Shown here: in pieces, positions 46,587 through 55,433 of the stretch
How the letters are laid out: every line of letters starts with the position of its first letter
Numbering within the stretch: position 1 is the first letter of the stretch
DNA from: Thalassospira marina
GTDB lineage: Bacteria; Pseudomonadota; Alphaproteobacteria; Rhodospirillales; Thalassospiraceae
DNA length: 64,000 bases
Assembly: GCF_002844375.1 (NCBI RefSeq)
Contig: NZ_CP024199.1
Span: forward strand, 3,636,001 to 3,700,000
Direction: 5' to 3'
Translations under genes and position numbers: made by a program
The notes under the pieces: generated by a model
What the model saw: the letters and a program-made list of their open reading frames with translations, nothing else
What the model was told of the DNA's origin: nothing
Database searches by the model: none

Positions 46587-47417
46587 TTATTGATCGACGG
46601 CTTCACGCGGGTCAAGGAAGGTGACCTGAAGGCGCGTTGCTGTCGGGTTCGGTTTGCGGATTTTGGTTTCCACATTCAGGGTTTTGCCAACCGGCAAAAT
46701 CTGTTCCTGGATCGGCATGCCCGGTTCGGTCTGCGCGGCTTCCTGATCGTAAATCAGGGCGACCTTTTTGCGCTGAACCACACGATCAAGCGGATCAAGC
46801 AGTTCGATCAGCAAATAGGGAAGCGGGCGGTCAATGCTGCTGACATTGACGATTTCCGCACGTACCACCAGCACATCAACGCCGTCTTCTTCTTCACGGG
46901 TTGGTGGCATTTCCTTGATATCAAGGCCTTCGCCCACATGCGGCACTTCAAGCCCGACCATGGAATAAACCTTGGCAATCGGCGGCCACAAAGTGATCAG
47001 CGTGTCCTTGGCAAAAAAGGCCCCGGCGCCAACACCTGCAATGATCAGAATCAGAACGATCCAGCCGATAATGCCCTTTTTCGATTTCGGGGCAGCATCG
47101 TCATTATTTGCCAGTTGCCGCGGAAAGGGCGGCGGATCGGGAATACGGTCAGCCCCTTCAAACCCGGCATCAACATCGCCATCATACTGGCTGCTGCCAA
47201 AATCGTTGCTTTGGGACATGGCATCGTCAAAGGATGACGGTGCTGCTTCCCGTGCTGGCGATGGTGCCGGCGCAGCCGGTGCGGCAGGTTTCCCCCCCGG
47301 AGGATCCTGATGCCAGCTGTTGCCGCAATTTTTGCAGCGTACAGTTCTGCCTTTCGGGCCAATTGACTCGGCCTTTACAGAGTATTTTTTAGAACATTCT
47401 GGGCAAGTTATGATCAT
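46587..47417 (-). CDS. MJ0042 zinc-ribbon and DUF3426 membrane protein
   Basis: The 276-residue protein starts with a zinc ribbon, CPECSKKYSV...CKNCG (two CxxC pairs within residues 5-32). A Pro/Ala-rich linker and an acidic segment precede a transmembrane helix near 115-137 (GIIGWIVLILIIAGVGAGAFF). The C-terminal DUF3426 part (VVRAEIVNVSSIDRPLPYLLIELLD, ILPVGKTLNVET) would be periplasmic. The function of the family is unknown; it is commonly divergent from ftsE in alphaproteobacteria. The shared 385-bp intergenic region holds a CtrA-like site. Confidence 0.9.
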   Translation of the reverse strand: MIITCPECSKKYSVKAESIGPKGRTVRCKNCGNSWHQDPPGGKPAAPAAPAPSPAREAAPSSFDDAMSQSNDFGSSQYDGDVDAGFEGADRIPDPPPFPRQLANNDDAAPKSKKGIIGWIVLILIIAGVGAGAFFAKDTLITLWPPIAKVYSMVGLEVPHVGEGLDIKEMPPTREEEDGVDVLVVRAEIVNVSSIDRPLPYLLIELLDPLDRVVQRKKVALIYDQEAAQTEPGMPIQEQILPVGKTLNVETKIRKPNPTATRLQVTFLDPREAVDQ

Positions 47418-47802
47418 TGCAAACCTGGCATATAGCTGTCAGCAGCTGGAATTCCAAAGCTAGGGATACAGTAAAAACAGCCGACGAACACCCCCGCTTT
47501 TCGTCGCCCTATACTATATGTAAATAGCGCCGATTTAACAGACTGTTAAGCAAAGATAACAGAAGCTCGCCCCGGCGGGGAATAAACTGCGCTCAGGATC
47601 ACATGTTGCAGGGGCAAAACACGCCTTCGGCCGATAATTTTTTATGTTAAAACAGGGCGGTGTCCCAAATTGCCGGGCGTTGATTTGCATATCCACGCAT
47701 TTTTAAGGCATTTTCGGATATAAGCCCGTCTGTGCCATTATATTTGTGGGCATCGCCCACAGCCCGGCCAGATGGCCCCTTTTCGCAGTCAGGAGGACGC
47801 AG
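47418..47802. promoter_or_regulatory. Divergent intergenic region, zinc-ribbon gene and ftsE
   Basis: This 385-bp AT-richer gap holds promoters for both directions and no gene. TTAACAGACTGTTAA (47535-47549) matches TTAA-N7-TTAA, the CtrA consensus. The minus strand has TATAGT near 47511-47516, a possible -10 for the zinc-ribbon gene. A frame upstream of ftsE from 47746 has no ribosome site. Confidence 0.6.
47535..47549. promoter_or_regulatory. Candidate CtrA-binding site
   Basis: TTAACAGACTGTTAA contains TTAA, seven bases, TTAA, and is a perfect 15-bp palindrome around A. CtrA is the cell-cycle and motility regulator of alphaproteobacteria. The site lies 254 bp upstream of the cell-division gene ftsE and near a candidate promoter of the zinc-ribbon gene. 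Binding is inference. Confidence 0.5.
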
Positions 47803-48486
47803 GTGAACGAAGTCGTCAGTTTCCGCAATGTCGGGGTCCGGTATGAATCGGGGCCGGAAGTTCTGCGTGAACTGAATTTTTCCCTGACACGCGGTAGTTT
47901 CCACTTTCTGACCGGGGCATCGGGTGCGGGCAAATCCACGCTGATGCGCCTGCTTTATCTGGCACTGCGCCAGACACGCGGCGAAATTACCATTTTTGGC
48001 CGCGACAATATTCGCATCCCGCGCGAGGAATTACCGGCGATCCGGCGCAAAATTGGCGTGGTGTTTCAGGATTTTCGCCTGATCAACCATTTGACCACCT
48101 TTGAAAATGTTGCCCTGCCGTTACGTGTTGCCGGGGTCGAGGATTTGCAGATCCGCAAAAACGTGACCGAACTTCTGGAATGGGTGGGCCTTGGCGACCA
48201 GATCAACGCGGTGCCATCGCGCCTGTCAGGCGGGCAGCAGCAGCGCGTTGCCATTGCGCGCGCCGTGATCAGCCGCCCGGCCCTGCTGCTGGCCGATGAA
48301 CCAACAGGCAATGTCGATGACCGCATCGCCATGCGCCTGCTGTACCTGTTCGAAGAACTCAACAAGCTGGGCACCACCGTATTGATCGCCACCCATAACC
48401 GCCACCTGATCCGCCGGTTCGGGCACAAACACTGGCTGCTTGAAGGTGGCACCATCCACGACCTTGACCATCGCCCGCAGGCTTAG
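47803..48486 (+). CDS. ftsE: Cell division ATP-binding protein FtsE
   Basis: The 227-residue ABC ATPase works with FtsX to activate peptidoglycan hydrolysis at the septum. The GTG at 47803 is chosen because AGGAGG (47791-47796) lies 6 nt upstream. Motifs are Walker [11 protein letters not shown]-loop VVFQDFRLI, signature [14 protein letters not shown], Walker [13 protein letters not shown] and switch His in ATHNRHLI. ftsX follows after 43 bp. Confidence 0.97.
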   Translation: MNEVVSFRNVGVRYESGPEVLRELNFSLTRGSFHFLTGASGAGKSTLMRLLYLALRQTRGEITIFGRDNIRIPREELPAIRRKIGVVFQDFRLINHLTTFENVALPLRVAGVEDLQIRKNVTELLEWVGLGDQINAVPSRLSGGQQQRVAIARAVISRPALLLADEPTGNVDDRIAMRLLYLFEELNKLGTTVLIATHNRHLIRRFGHKHWLLEGGTIHDLDHRPQA

Positions 48487-48529
48487 GCACAGACTGACCA
48501 AGACCCAAAACAGGAAATAACCAGGCATT

Positions 48530-49432
48530 ATGGCATTCCGTTCACGTCCCTCGCATTTGCCCCTTGAGAACGACTCCTCAAGCCGGTTTTTGCCCAGTAT
48601 CGTTGCGCTGATGGTGGCATTGCTGACATTTTCGATTGTCGGCCTTGCCGTACTGCACGATACCGTGGGGCGCTGGGCCAGCCAGATCGATGGCAGCCTG
48701 ACCATTCAGGTGCCGCCAACCGGCCTGTCGCAGCTTGAACCCGACCAGCGCGAAGCAGCCCTTGAAGACCGGGTGCAGTCGATCATTGATGCCGTAACCG
48801 GCCAGCCCGGTGTTGCCCGCATTGCCGAGCTAAGCCCCGATAAAATGGCGGAACTGCTGGAGCCATGGCTGGGCCCCAATGAAATGATCAGCGATTTGCC
48901 GATCCCGCGTATCATTGAAATCACACCGGAAAGCGGTTTTGATTTCAGCGTGCTTGAAGCGACTGTTTCGCGCACTGCGCCGGAAGCCGTGCTTGATGAC
49001 CACCGCATCTGGCTGGAACGCATCAGCGATGTTGCCGTTTCGGTGGAAATGGCGCTGATCGCGCTGATTGGCGTTTTGTTTGCCGCCACCATCCTGTCGG
49101 TGTTTTTTGCCACCCGTTCGGGCCTGTCCATTCACCGGTCCATCATCGAATTGCTGCATCTGATTGGCGCGGCCGATGGCTATATTGCCAGGCAGTTTGC
49201 CCGCCATACCATGCGCCTGGCCTTTTTGGGCAGCCTGATTGGCATTGGCATTGCCCTGCCGGTTTCCATACTGATTGGCTATCTTGGCCTGCGTGCCGGA
49301 TGGCAAATTCCCGAGAACCTGCATTTGCCGTTGTTTTTTGTGCTGGTGCTGATGGTGCCTGTGGCGATTTCAACGGTTGCCTGGTTCACCGCCAAGCGCA
49401 CGGTGCTGCGGGTGTTACGGCGGATGCTATAA
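48530..49432 (+). CDS. ftsX: Cell division protein FtsX
   Basis: The 300-residue membrane partner of FtsE has one N-terminal transmembrane helix (about 22-45, IVALMVALLTFSIVGLAVL), a large periplasmic loop (about 50-170) that recruits activators of cell-wall amidases, and three C-terminal helices (about 172-195, 225-250, 265-290). LLHLIGAADGYIARQFARHT matches the family. Length is normal for the alphaproteobacterial form. Confidence 0.95.
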   Translation: MAFRSRPSHLPLENDSSSRFLPSIVALMVALLTFSIVGLAVLHDTVGRWASQIDGSLTIQVPPTGLSQLEPDQREAALEDRVQSIIDAVTGQPGVARIAELSPDKMAELLEPWLGPNEMISDLPIPRIIEITPESGFDFSVLEATVSRTAPEAVLDDHRIWLERISDVAVSVEMALIALIGVLFAATILSVFFATRSGLSIHRSIIELLHLIGAADGYIARQFARHTMRLAFLGSLIGIGIALPVSILIGYLGLRAGWQIPENLHLPLFFVLVLMVPVAISTVAWFTAKRTVLRVLRRML

Positions 49433-49622
49433 GCACAACATTGATTTTATGTTGTTTTATCCCCTAAACTTTGCCCGCAAACCTGCCCTGCACCGGTAGA
49501 CAACCCCACCCTGAATGTGCGTAAAGTACGCATCCTTGCCAAGCGACAATGATGTGTCCTGTGATTTGTAATGGGAGACCCCAAATGCGGCTGCGGCCCG
49601 GCGCCTCCAAAGGCATCGCGGA

Positions 49623-50486
49623 ATGAAAAGAACCCGAACCGCCCCCCGAACGGTCCAGAACCGTCGTCGGTCGCGCCGCGCGCGTTTCCTGATTTCCACG
49701 CTGATCATGCTGGCTGTTGTCTGGACATTCGGCTTTTTCTGGTATGTCTCACAAATCCCGGACCGGGTGGCGAACCCCTATCAGAAAACCGATGCCATTG
49801 TCGTTTTGACCGGCGGCAGCGAACGGCTTAGCGAAGGTCGCCGCCTGCTTAATCGCCATCTGGCAAAAAAGCTTTTTATTTCCGGGGTCTATCGCGGGGT
49901 CGAGGTTGATGAACTGCTAAGTGCTGGCAATGCCGACCCGGACCTTGTCGCCTGCTGCATCGTTTTGGGCCACATTGCCGAAAACACACGTGGCAATGCC
50001 ATTGAAACTGCCACATGGGTTTACAAACAGGGTTATCGCAGCCTGCGCATCGTTACGGCGAATTACCATATGCCGCGATCGCTGCTGGAATTCCACAATC
50101 TGATGCCCGATGTCGAAATTGTCGCCCATCCGGTTTTCCCGGAAAATGTCAAAGTCGATGACTGGTGGCGCTGGCCCGGAAGTGCCGCGCTGATTTCGAG
50201 CGAATATAACAAGTATCTGTTTGCAGCCCTGCGCAACAAAATACTGGAATGGTTCCCCGCAGCACGGCAAAGCCTGCCACCCGCGCCGGATGAAAAGCCC
50301 GATAATAACCAGCTTTCGGCGGCAAACCCGGTAAACCTGACGAACCCGAATTCTGGCGAGGCAGCCCTGCCGCAGCATGACGAAGACAATGCCGTTTTCA
50401 TGCCCGCAACCGAACCATCTGTCGTGCCTTCTGCCCTGCCATCGACCCTGTCGTCTCCCCTGCCCGATCAGGCCGGGCGCGGTTAA
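49623..50486 (+). CDS. YdcF family (DUF218) membrane protein
   Basis: The 287-residue protein has a basic N-terminus, a transmembrane helix at about 22-42, then a DUF218 domain: TDAIVVLTGGSERLSEGRRL, KLFISGVYRGVEVDEL, NTRGNAIETATWV, RIVTANYHMPRSLLEF. A C-terminal tail of about 65 residues is rich in Pro, Ala and Asn and probably disordered. DUF218 proteins such as ElyC and SanA are linked to envelope integrity. It follows ftsX by 190 bp and precedes plsC by 110 bp, an order kept in relatives. Confidence 0.92.
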   Translation: MKRTRTAPRTVQNRRRSRRARFLISTLIMLAVVWTFGFFWYVSQIPDRVANPYQKTDAIVVLTGGSERLSEGRRLLNRHLAKKLFISGVYRGVEVDELLSAGNADPDLVACCIVLGHIAENTRGNAIETATWVYKQGYRSLRIVTANYHMPRSLLEFHNLMPDVEIVAHPVFPENVKVDDWWRWPGSAALISSEYNKYLFAALRNKILEWFPAARQSLPPAPDEKPDNNQLSAANPVNLTNPNSGEAALPQHDEDNAVFMPATEPSVVPSALPSTLSSPLPDQAGRG

Positions 50487-50596
50487 AAACGGCAGGTACA
50501 AATGGCGGGATGCAAATGTGAAGCATTTGTTTCACATTGCCCCCAAAACACCCTAAAAGACCAAGACGCAATGTATATGGTTTGAAGGACGTAAAG

Positions 50597-51418
50597 ATGA
50601 GCACAATTCGTGCCCTGATTTTCAACATCCTGTTTTTTGGCGGCACCGCGGTCGAGTGCCTTGTTCTGTGGCCGTTTCTGTTTTTTGGCCCGAAAATTGG
50701 CCAGAAGACCGGCCGTTTCTGGTGCAAATGGGTGCAGTGGCTGCTGAAATACACTGTCAAACTGGAACCGCGCGTGGTGGGTGAACAATACCTGCCCGAA
50801 GGGCCGTGCATTCTGGTTTCCAAACACCAGTCCGCTTGGGAAACCCTGACCTTCCATACCCTGTTGCATGACCCGGCCTATATCCTGAAAAAGGAACTGA
50901 TCAAGATCCCGGTTTTTGGTCTTTTCCTTAAATATTCCGGCCAGATCCCGGTGGACCGTTCTGCCGGTGGGTCCGCGCTTAAAGAAATGATCAAGGGTGT
51001 TGACCGCGCATTGAAACGCGATGCCCGCGTCGTCATTTTCCCGGAAGGCACCCGCACCCCGCCGGGTTCGGACCGCCCCTATCACCCTGGCGTTTTTGCC
51101 CTTTACAAGGCATTTCCCAATGTCCCGATGATCCCGGTTGCGCTTAATTCCGGCATGTTCTGGGGCCGGGCGAAATTTATGAAATATAGCGGCAAGGTGA
51201 CGCTGGAATACCTGCCACCGATGGAACCGGGGCTGGATCGCAAAACATTCATGCGCGAAATCAAACGCCGTATTGATGAACGCACCCGCGAGCTGGAAAA
51301 ATTCGCCCAGACCGAATTCAACCTGCCTGCCCCGCCTGCAACCCCTGGCATTGATGATACACCGGCCCCTGCCAGCAACGCCGATACCACCGATAACAAA
51401 GGCCAGACACCGGCCTGA
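50597..51418 (+). CDS. plsC: 1-Acyl-sn-glycerol-3-phosphate acyltransferase
   Basis: The 273-residue enzyme acylates lysophosphatidic acid in phospholipid synthesis. The ATG at 50597 has AAGGA upstream; the frame from 50537 adds 20 basic residues. Motifs are SKHQSAWETLTF (the His of the HX4D/E motif), GQIPVDRSAGGSALKEM and FPEGTRTPPGS. A hydrophobic N-terminal segment anchors it to the inner membrane. The Pro/Ala-rich C-terminal tail (APPATPGIDDTPAPASNADT) is variable. It ends at a terminator convergent with an EamA transporter. Confidence 0.95.
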   Translation: MSTIRALIFNILFFGGTAVECLVLWPFLFFGPKIGQKTGRFWCKWVQWLLKYTVKLEPRVVGEQYLPEGPCILVSKHQSAWETLTFHTLLHDPAYILKKELIKIPVFGLFLKYSGQIPVDRSAGGSALKEMIKGVDRALKRDARVVIFPEGTRTPPGSDRPYHPGVFALYKAFPNVPMIPVALNSGMFWGRAKFMKYSGKVTLEYLPPMEPGLDRKTFMREIKRRIDERTRELEKFAQTEFNLPAPPATPGIDDTPAPASNADTTDNKGQTPA

Positions 51419-51510
51419 GCCGCGACCGGGTACAATCGGCACAACGCGACACCGCAAGGAAAAACACCCTGTGCCGCCCGGCACCACGCCAGTTACATTG
51501 CAAACAGGAA

Positions 51511-51548
51511 AAGGCTGGTCAGCATCCCCTGACCGGCCTTTTTCTTTT
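51511..51548. terminator. Intrinsic terminator after plsC
   Basis: AAGGCTGGTCAG (51511-51522) pairs with CTGACCGGCCTT (51529-51540), with one mismatch, then TTTCTTTT. Confidence 0.9.
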
Positions 51549-51603
51549 CCATCTACCCGCCTTTGCCAAATCATAAATCAGGACGGCAAAGCAGTATCAA
51601 ACA

Positions 51604-52566
51604 TCATTTTGCCGGGGCGGCGGCTGGTGCCGCCTCGCGCCGGGTTGCACGCCAGATGCCCACGGCAATCAGGGCAATGCCGCCCAGATGATAAAGATGC
51701 AGTTCTTCCCCCAGGAAGATAATGGCAAGTACGCTGGCAAAGGCCGGCATCAGATACAGGAACACACCGGCATTGGCGGCCCCCACCATACCAACCCCGC
51801 GATTCCAGAACAGATAGCCCAAAAAGGCCGGGCCTGCGCCGATATAGGCGATTTTCAGCATATCGGGCCATGCCGGGTCCAGCCGGGTGAAATAGGGATC
51901 ACCGTTGACCAGGATGCTCCACAGATAGATCGGAAACAGATACACCAGCCCCACCACGATAGACCCGAAAATAAGGCTGAAGGGATGAATGCCGCGCGGC
52001 GCATATTTCAACAGCATCGAATAGGCCGCCCAGATCATTGCCGAAATCAGCGCAAACAGGTCGCCGGAAACAAAATCCATTTCCAGAAACACGTTGATGT
52101 CGCCCTTGGCAATGATCACCGCCGTCCCCAGCCCGGCCACCAGCACGCCAACCCACTGGGTCATGCGGGGTTTATCTGCCGTTAGCAGCGATGCAAACAG
52201 CAACACCCAGATCGGTGTGGTCGCATTCAAAAGGCCGGTATTGACCGCCGTTGTGTTATAGGCCGCCAGATAAATGGCAATGGTAAACAGAAATGTACCC
52301 GTCGTACCGATCAGGAAAATCGGCTTCCAGCCCTGGCGGATAAGCGGCCAGTCCCGGCGCAGATAGCGCAGGCAAACCGGTGTCAGCAACAAAAGTGCGA
52401 CCATCCAGCGCCAGAAAGACAGAGCAGCCAAAGGCACCGTCGCATTCACACCGCGCGCCACCACATGGTTGGAGCCCCACATCAGCGCACAGGCGATCAG
52501 CAGGATATAGGCGATCATGGGAACGCCCCCGGCCTTGCCTGCTGCTGCTGAATTGACTTGTGACAT
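51604..52566 (-). CDS. EamA/DMT family transporter
   Basis: The 320-residue protein has about ten hydrophobic helices in two EamA repeats. It starts MIAYILLIACALMWGSNHVV at residue 17, with FIGLGE-type second-repeat segments LPAFASVLAIIFLGEELHLY. GGAAGG precedes the start. The family exports or imports metabolites and amino acids; the substrate cannot be predicted. It is followed on the same strand upstream by chaC and a second EamA protein. Confidence 0.92.
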   Translation of the reverse strand: MSQVNSAAAGKAGGVPMIAYILLIACALMWGSNHVVARGVNATVPLAALSFWRWMVALLLLTPVCLRYLRRDWPLIRQGWKPIFLIGTTGTFLFTIAIYLAAYNTTAVNTGLLNATTPIWVLLFASLLTADKPRMTQWVGVLVAGLGTAVIIAKGDINVFLEMDFVSGDLFALISAMIWAAYSMLLKYAPRGIHPFSLIFGSIVVGLVYLFPIYLWSILVNGDPYFTRLDPAWPDMLKIAYIGAGPAFLGYLFWNRGVGMVGAANAGVFLYLMPAFASVLAIIFLGEELHLYHLGGIALIAVGIWRATRREAAPAAAPAK

Positions 52567-52653
52567 TACCTTCCCCCAAGTGATGTGCCCCGGTGATGCT
52601 GTTCTGATCCGGGTTTATTTGGTTATTTCGTGTTGGCCTGCCCGGCCTTGCGG

Positions 52654-53247
52654 TTAAATACCGGCCCCCATATTGATCTCGCCATATTCGCGGCGGACCA
52701 GGTCCATCAGATCATGCAAAGGCGGGTCAACAATGCCCATCTGATCAAGATGAATGACGGTATTTTCCAGATATTCCAGATTTGGCCCAATACTGCCGTG
52801 TGCGGCAACAATAATTTCCACGGCCTCGCGCACGGGCAGGTTGCCCGCATATTGCTGATGGGTGGGATCGGCGACATAGGTATGGGCAATCACGTGGCGG
52901 CCATCGGCCAGTTCCACTTCCACGTCAGCGGGGATATAGGTGTTTGTCACCAGTTCGCGTTCATCAAGATAGGCTTTGACCTCGGGCCATTTTTCCGGCG
53001 CGATGCGAAAGGCATTACCAACACATTCGCCCCCGGCATTCAGGCCCAAAACCAGCCCCGGATTTTCCGGCGTGCCGCGATAGTGGTGCGAATAGATACA
53101 GAATGAACGGTGATAGCCGCGAAGCAGGGCGCGCGCACGTTCAACAAAATCAAAGCCTGGCCGCCATAACAGCGATCCATAGCCAAAAACCCACCTGTCC
53201 TGATTTTGTGTCCTGGTTTCGTCTGCCAACTGGTCTTCTCCGGTCAT
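52654..53247 (-). CDS. Glutathione-specific gamma-glutamylcyclotransferase (ChaC-like)
   Basis: The 197-residue enzyme splits glutathione to 5-oxoproline and Cys-Gly. Family motifs are WVFGYGSLLWRPGFDF (substrate loop YGSL), ARALLRGYHRSFCIYSHHYRGT, the conserved Glu region in VKAYLDERELV, and HTYVADPTHQQYAG. The protein is cytosolic. It lies between two EamA genes on the same strand, with 87- and 35-bp spacers, perhaps one unit; a link to thiol-derived transport is speculation. Confidence 0.95.
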   Translation of the reverse strand: MTGEDQLADETRTQNQDRWVFGYGSLLWRPGFDFVERARALLRGYHRSFCIYSHHYRGTPENPGLVLGLNAGGECVGNAFRIAPEKWPEVKAYLDERELVTNTYIPADVEVELADGRHVIAHTYVADPTHQQYAGNLPVREAVEIIVAAHGSIGPNLEYLENTVIHLDQMGIVDPPLHDLMDLVRREYGEINMGAGI

Positions 53248-53282
53248 GATATGGCCGCGTTTTTGGTGCGCATGGGTGCAAA

Positions 53283-54179
53283 CTAACGCTTTGCCATAAC
53301 CAATGCCACCCCCAGTGCAGCAACACCAAACCCGGCCAGCCCGATAAAGCCGATATGTTCATCAAATAACAGCCACGCCAAAAAGGCCGCGGTTGGCGGC
53401 ACCAGATAAAACATGCTGGCAACGCGGGTGGCTTCGCCCTGTTTGATCAAAACCATCAACAGCATGATCGCGCCAATGGACAGAACCAGCACCAGCCACG
53501 CCATGACCAGCACAAACTGCATCGTCCAGTCGATATGGAAACTTTCACCCGACAGCGTGGCAAACAGGGCCGCAACAATACTGGCCGCAACATATTGAAT
53601 AACGGTGCCGGTACGCAGATCCATGCCGGTACAAAACCGTTTTTGATAAAGCGTGCCCGCCGTCATGCCCAGAAGGGCACCAACCGCCAGCAAAATACCC
53701 AATGCCGTAATGCCCGAACTGCCGCCAATTTTTGGCCCCAGCACCAGACCAACACCGACCAGCCCCAAAACCAGCCCCATCCATTGCCGGCGGGTCACAT
53801 GTTCGCCCAGAAGTGCCCCCACGACCGATGCGGTTAAAACCGGCTGCATACCGACAATAAGGGCCGACAACCCCGCAGGCAGGCCATGGTCAATGGCGGC
53901 AAAAACCCCGCCCAGATAAATGCCATGCACCAGCATCCCGGCGACACCAATATGCAGGGCATCACGCAGGCGCGTGGGCCATTTGGCGCGCGTCAGCCAC
54001 ACCACAGGCACCATCAGGGCAATAACGATTAAAAACCGTGCCAGCAGGAAAACAAACGGTTCGGCATAGGGCAGGCCAAATTTCGCACCGACGAAACCCG
54101 TGCTCCATAAAAACACGAAGACAAACGGCATGAAGCGGGCAAAAGCCGGATGACTGGAAATCGTATTGGCCGACGCCAT
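53283..54179 (-). CDS. EamA/DMT family transporter
   Basis: The 298-residue protein has ten hydrophobic helices, from MPFVFVFLWSTGFVGAKFGL to FIGLAGFGVAALGVALVMAK. The second-repeat glutamate region VGALLGEHVTRRQWMGLVLG is typical. The ATG at 54179 has AGGA 9 nt upstream; an in-frame TTG at 54188 is the alternative. It has only general similarity to the 51604 gene product, so it is not a recent duplicate. Substrate unknown. Confidence 0.92.
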   Translation of the reverse strand: MASANTISSHPAFARFMPFVFVFLWSTGFVGAKFGLPYAEPFVFLLARFLIVIALMVPVVWLTRAKWPTRLRDALHIGVAGMLVHGIYLGGVFAAIDHGLPAGLSALIVGMQPVLTASVVGALLGEHVTRRQWMGLVLGLVGVGLVLGPKIGGSSGITALGILLAVGALLGMTAGTLYQKRFCTGMDLRTGTVIQYVAASIVAALFATLSGESFHIDWTMQFVLVMAWLVLVLSIGAIMLLMVLIKQGEATRVASMFYLVPPTAAFLAWLLFDEHIGFIGLAGFGVAALGVALVMAKR

Positions 54180-54389
54180 AATTCGCAATCCTGCTGGAAA
54201 ATGCCGGAACCGGCAAAACCGGGATCATTCCCGGACGATAATCACCCCAAAGCGCCAGCCGATCCGCCCCTTGCCAGCCCCGCATTCAACCCGAGAGTTG
54301 GAAAATGAGGACCTTGGATGGTCAACGCCTTAAACGCGCGCTTTTGCGGGCATGATAGCCCGGTTCCCCAACCGGGCCAGCCCAAAGAA

Positions 54390-54426
54390 AACCCGCGAAA
54401 GAAAAGTTACTTTTCCATCGCGGGTT
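54390..54426 (-). terminator. Intrinsic terminator of the chorismate mutase-hisC-tyrA operon
   Basis: AACCCGCG (54390-54397) pairs with CGCGGGTT (54419-54426), extended by GAAAAGT/ACTTTTC inside. On the minus strand TTCTTTG follows, about 8 bp past the tyrA stop. Confidence 0.88.
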
Positions 54427-54433
54427 CATCATT

Positions 54434-55432
54434 CTAGTTTTTGGGCTCGGAAGCGGCGTCTGTCTTAACTTCTTTTGATTTCTTGCCTTTCTGGTCCGAC
54501 TGGCGGTCTTCACCCTCGGCCGAGAAATTGGTGAAATACTGCCCGGCATCAACAATGCCACGGCGAATTTCACGGGTACGCGAAAACAGGTCAAACAGCT
54601 TGTCGCCCTCGCCCCAGCGAATGGCCCGCTGAAGCGCCATCAGGTCTTCCTGGAAACGGCCCAGAACCTCCAGCACGGCTTCGCGATTGTTTAAGAACAC
54701 GTCACGCCACATGGTCGGGTCGGATGCGGCGATACGGGTAAAATCACGAAAACCGGTTGCCGAAAACTTGATGACTTCCTGGCGCATGGCTTCTTCAAGG
54801 TCAGTTGCCGTACCAACAATGGTATAAGCAATCAGGTGCGGCAAATGCGACGTGATGCCTAAAACACGATCATGATGATCGGCATCCATGCATTCAACAC
54901 GCATCCCACAGGCTTCCCACAGGGCCTGGACTTTGGCATTGGCGGCATCGGGAACACCGGGAATGGGTGTCAAAATACACCAGCGCCCTTCAAACAGTTC
55001 GGGAAAGCCCGCATCAGGACCGGAATGTTCCGTCCCGGCCAGCGGATGGCCGGGAACGAAATGCACGCCTTCGCCCAGATGCGGGGCAATATCGCGAATA
55101 ACGGCCTGTTTGACCGACCCGACATCAGAAACGATGCAGCCCGGCTTCAAATGGCCTTCAAGCTGCTGGCCGACGGTTTCATTCACCCCGACCGGCACGC
55201 ACAGCATGACAAGGTCCGCGTCTTCGACGGCTGAAGCAATGTCGCAATAGGCATAATTGGCAATGCCAAGTTCCAGAACCCGGTCACGGGTGGCTTCGGA
55301 ACGCACGGCACAGCTAATGGAACCAGCAAGGCCGTCGCGGATCATGCGACGCGCCATGGAAGAACCAATAAGGCCCATGCCAATAAATGCAACTTTGTCA
55401 AACAGCGGGGTCGTCGATACGGAACTGGTCAT
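54434..55432 (-). CDS. tyrA: Prephenate/arogenate dehydrogenase family protein
   Basis: The 332-residue NAD(P)-dependent enzyme makes the tyrosine precursor from prephenate or arogenate. Signatures are VAFIGMGLIGSSMARRM, VMLCVPVGVNETV, VSDVGSVKQAVI, VPGHPLAGTEHSGPDAGFPELFEG, SHLPHLIAYTIV and FRDFTRIAASDPTMWRDVF. The last 30 residues are charged and variable. Its ATG lies 1 bp after the hisC stop, so the two are co-translated. It is the third gene of the operon. Confidence 0.95.
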   Translation of the reverse strand: MTSSVSTTPLFDKVAFIGMGLIGSSMARRMIRDGLAGSISCAVRSEATRDRVLELGIANYAYCDIASAVEDADLVMLCVPVGVNETVGQQLEGHLKPGCIVSDVGSVKQAVIRDIAPHLGEGVHFVPGHPLAGTEHSGPDAGFPELFEGRWCILTPIPGVPDAANAKVQALWEACGMRVECMDADHHDRVLGITSHLPHLIAYTIVGTATDLEEAMRQEVIKFSATGFRDFTRIAASDPTMWRDVFLNNREAVLEVLGRFQEDLMALQRAIRWGEGDKLFDLFSRTREIRRGIVDAGQYFTNFSAEGEDRQSDQKGKKSKEVKTDAASEPKN

Positions 55433-55433
55433 T

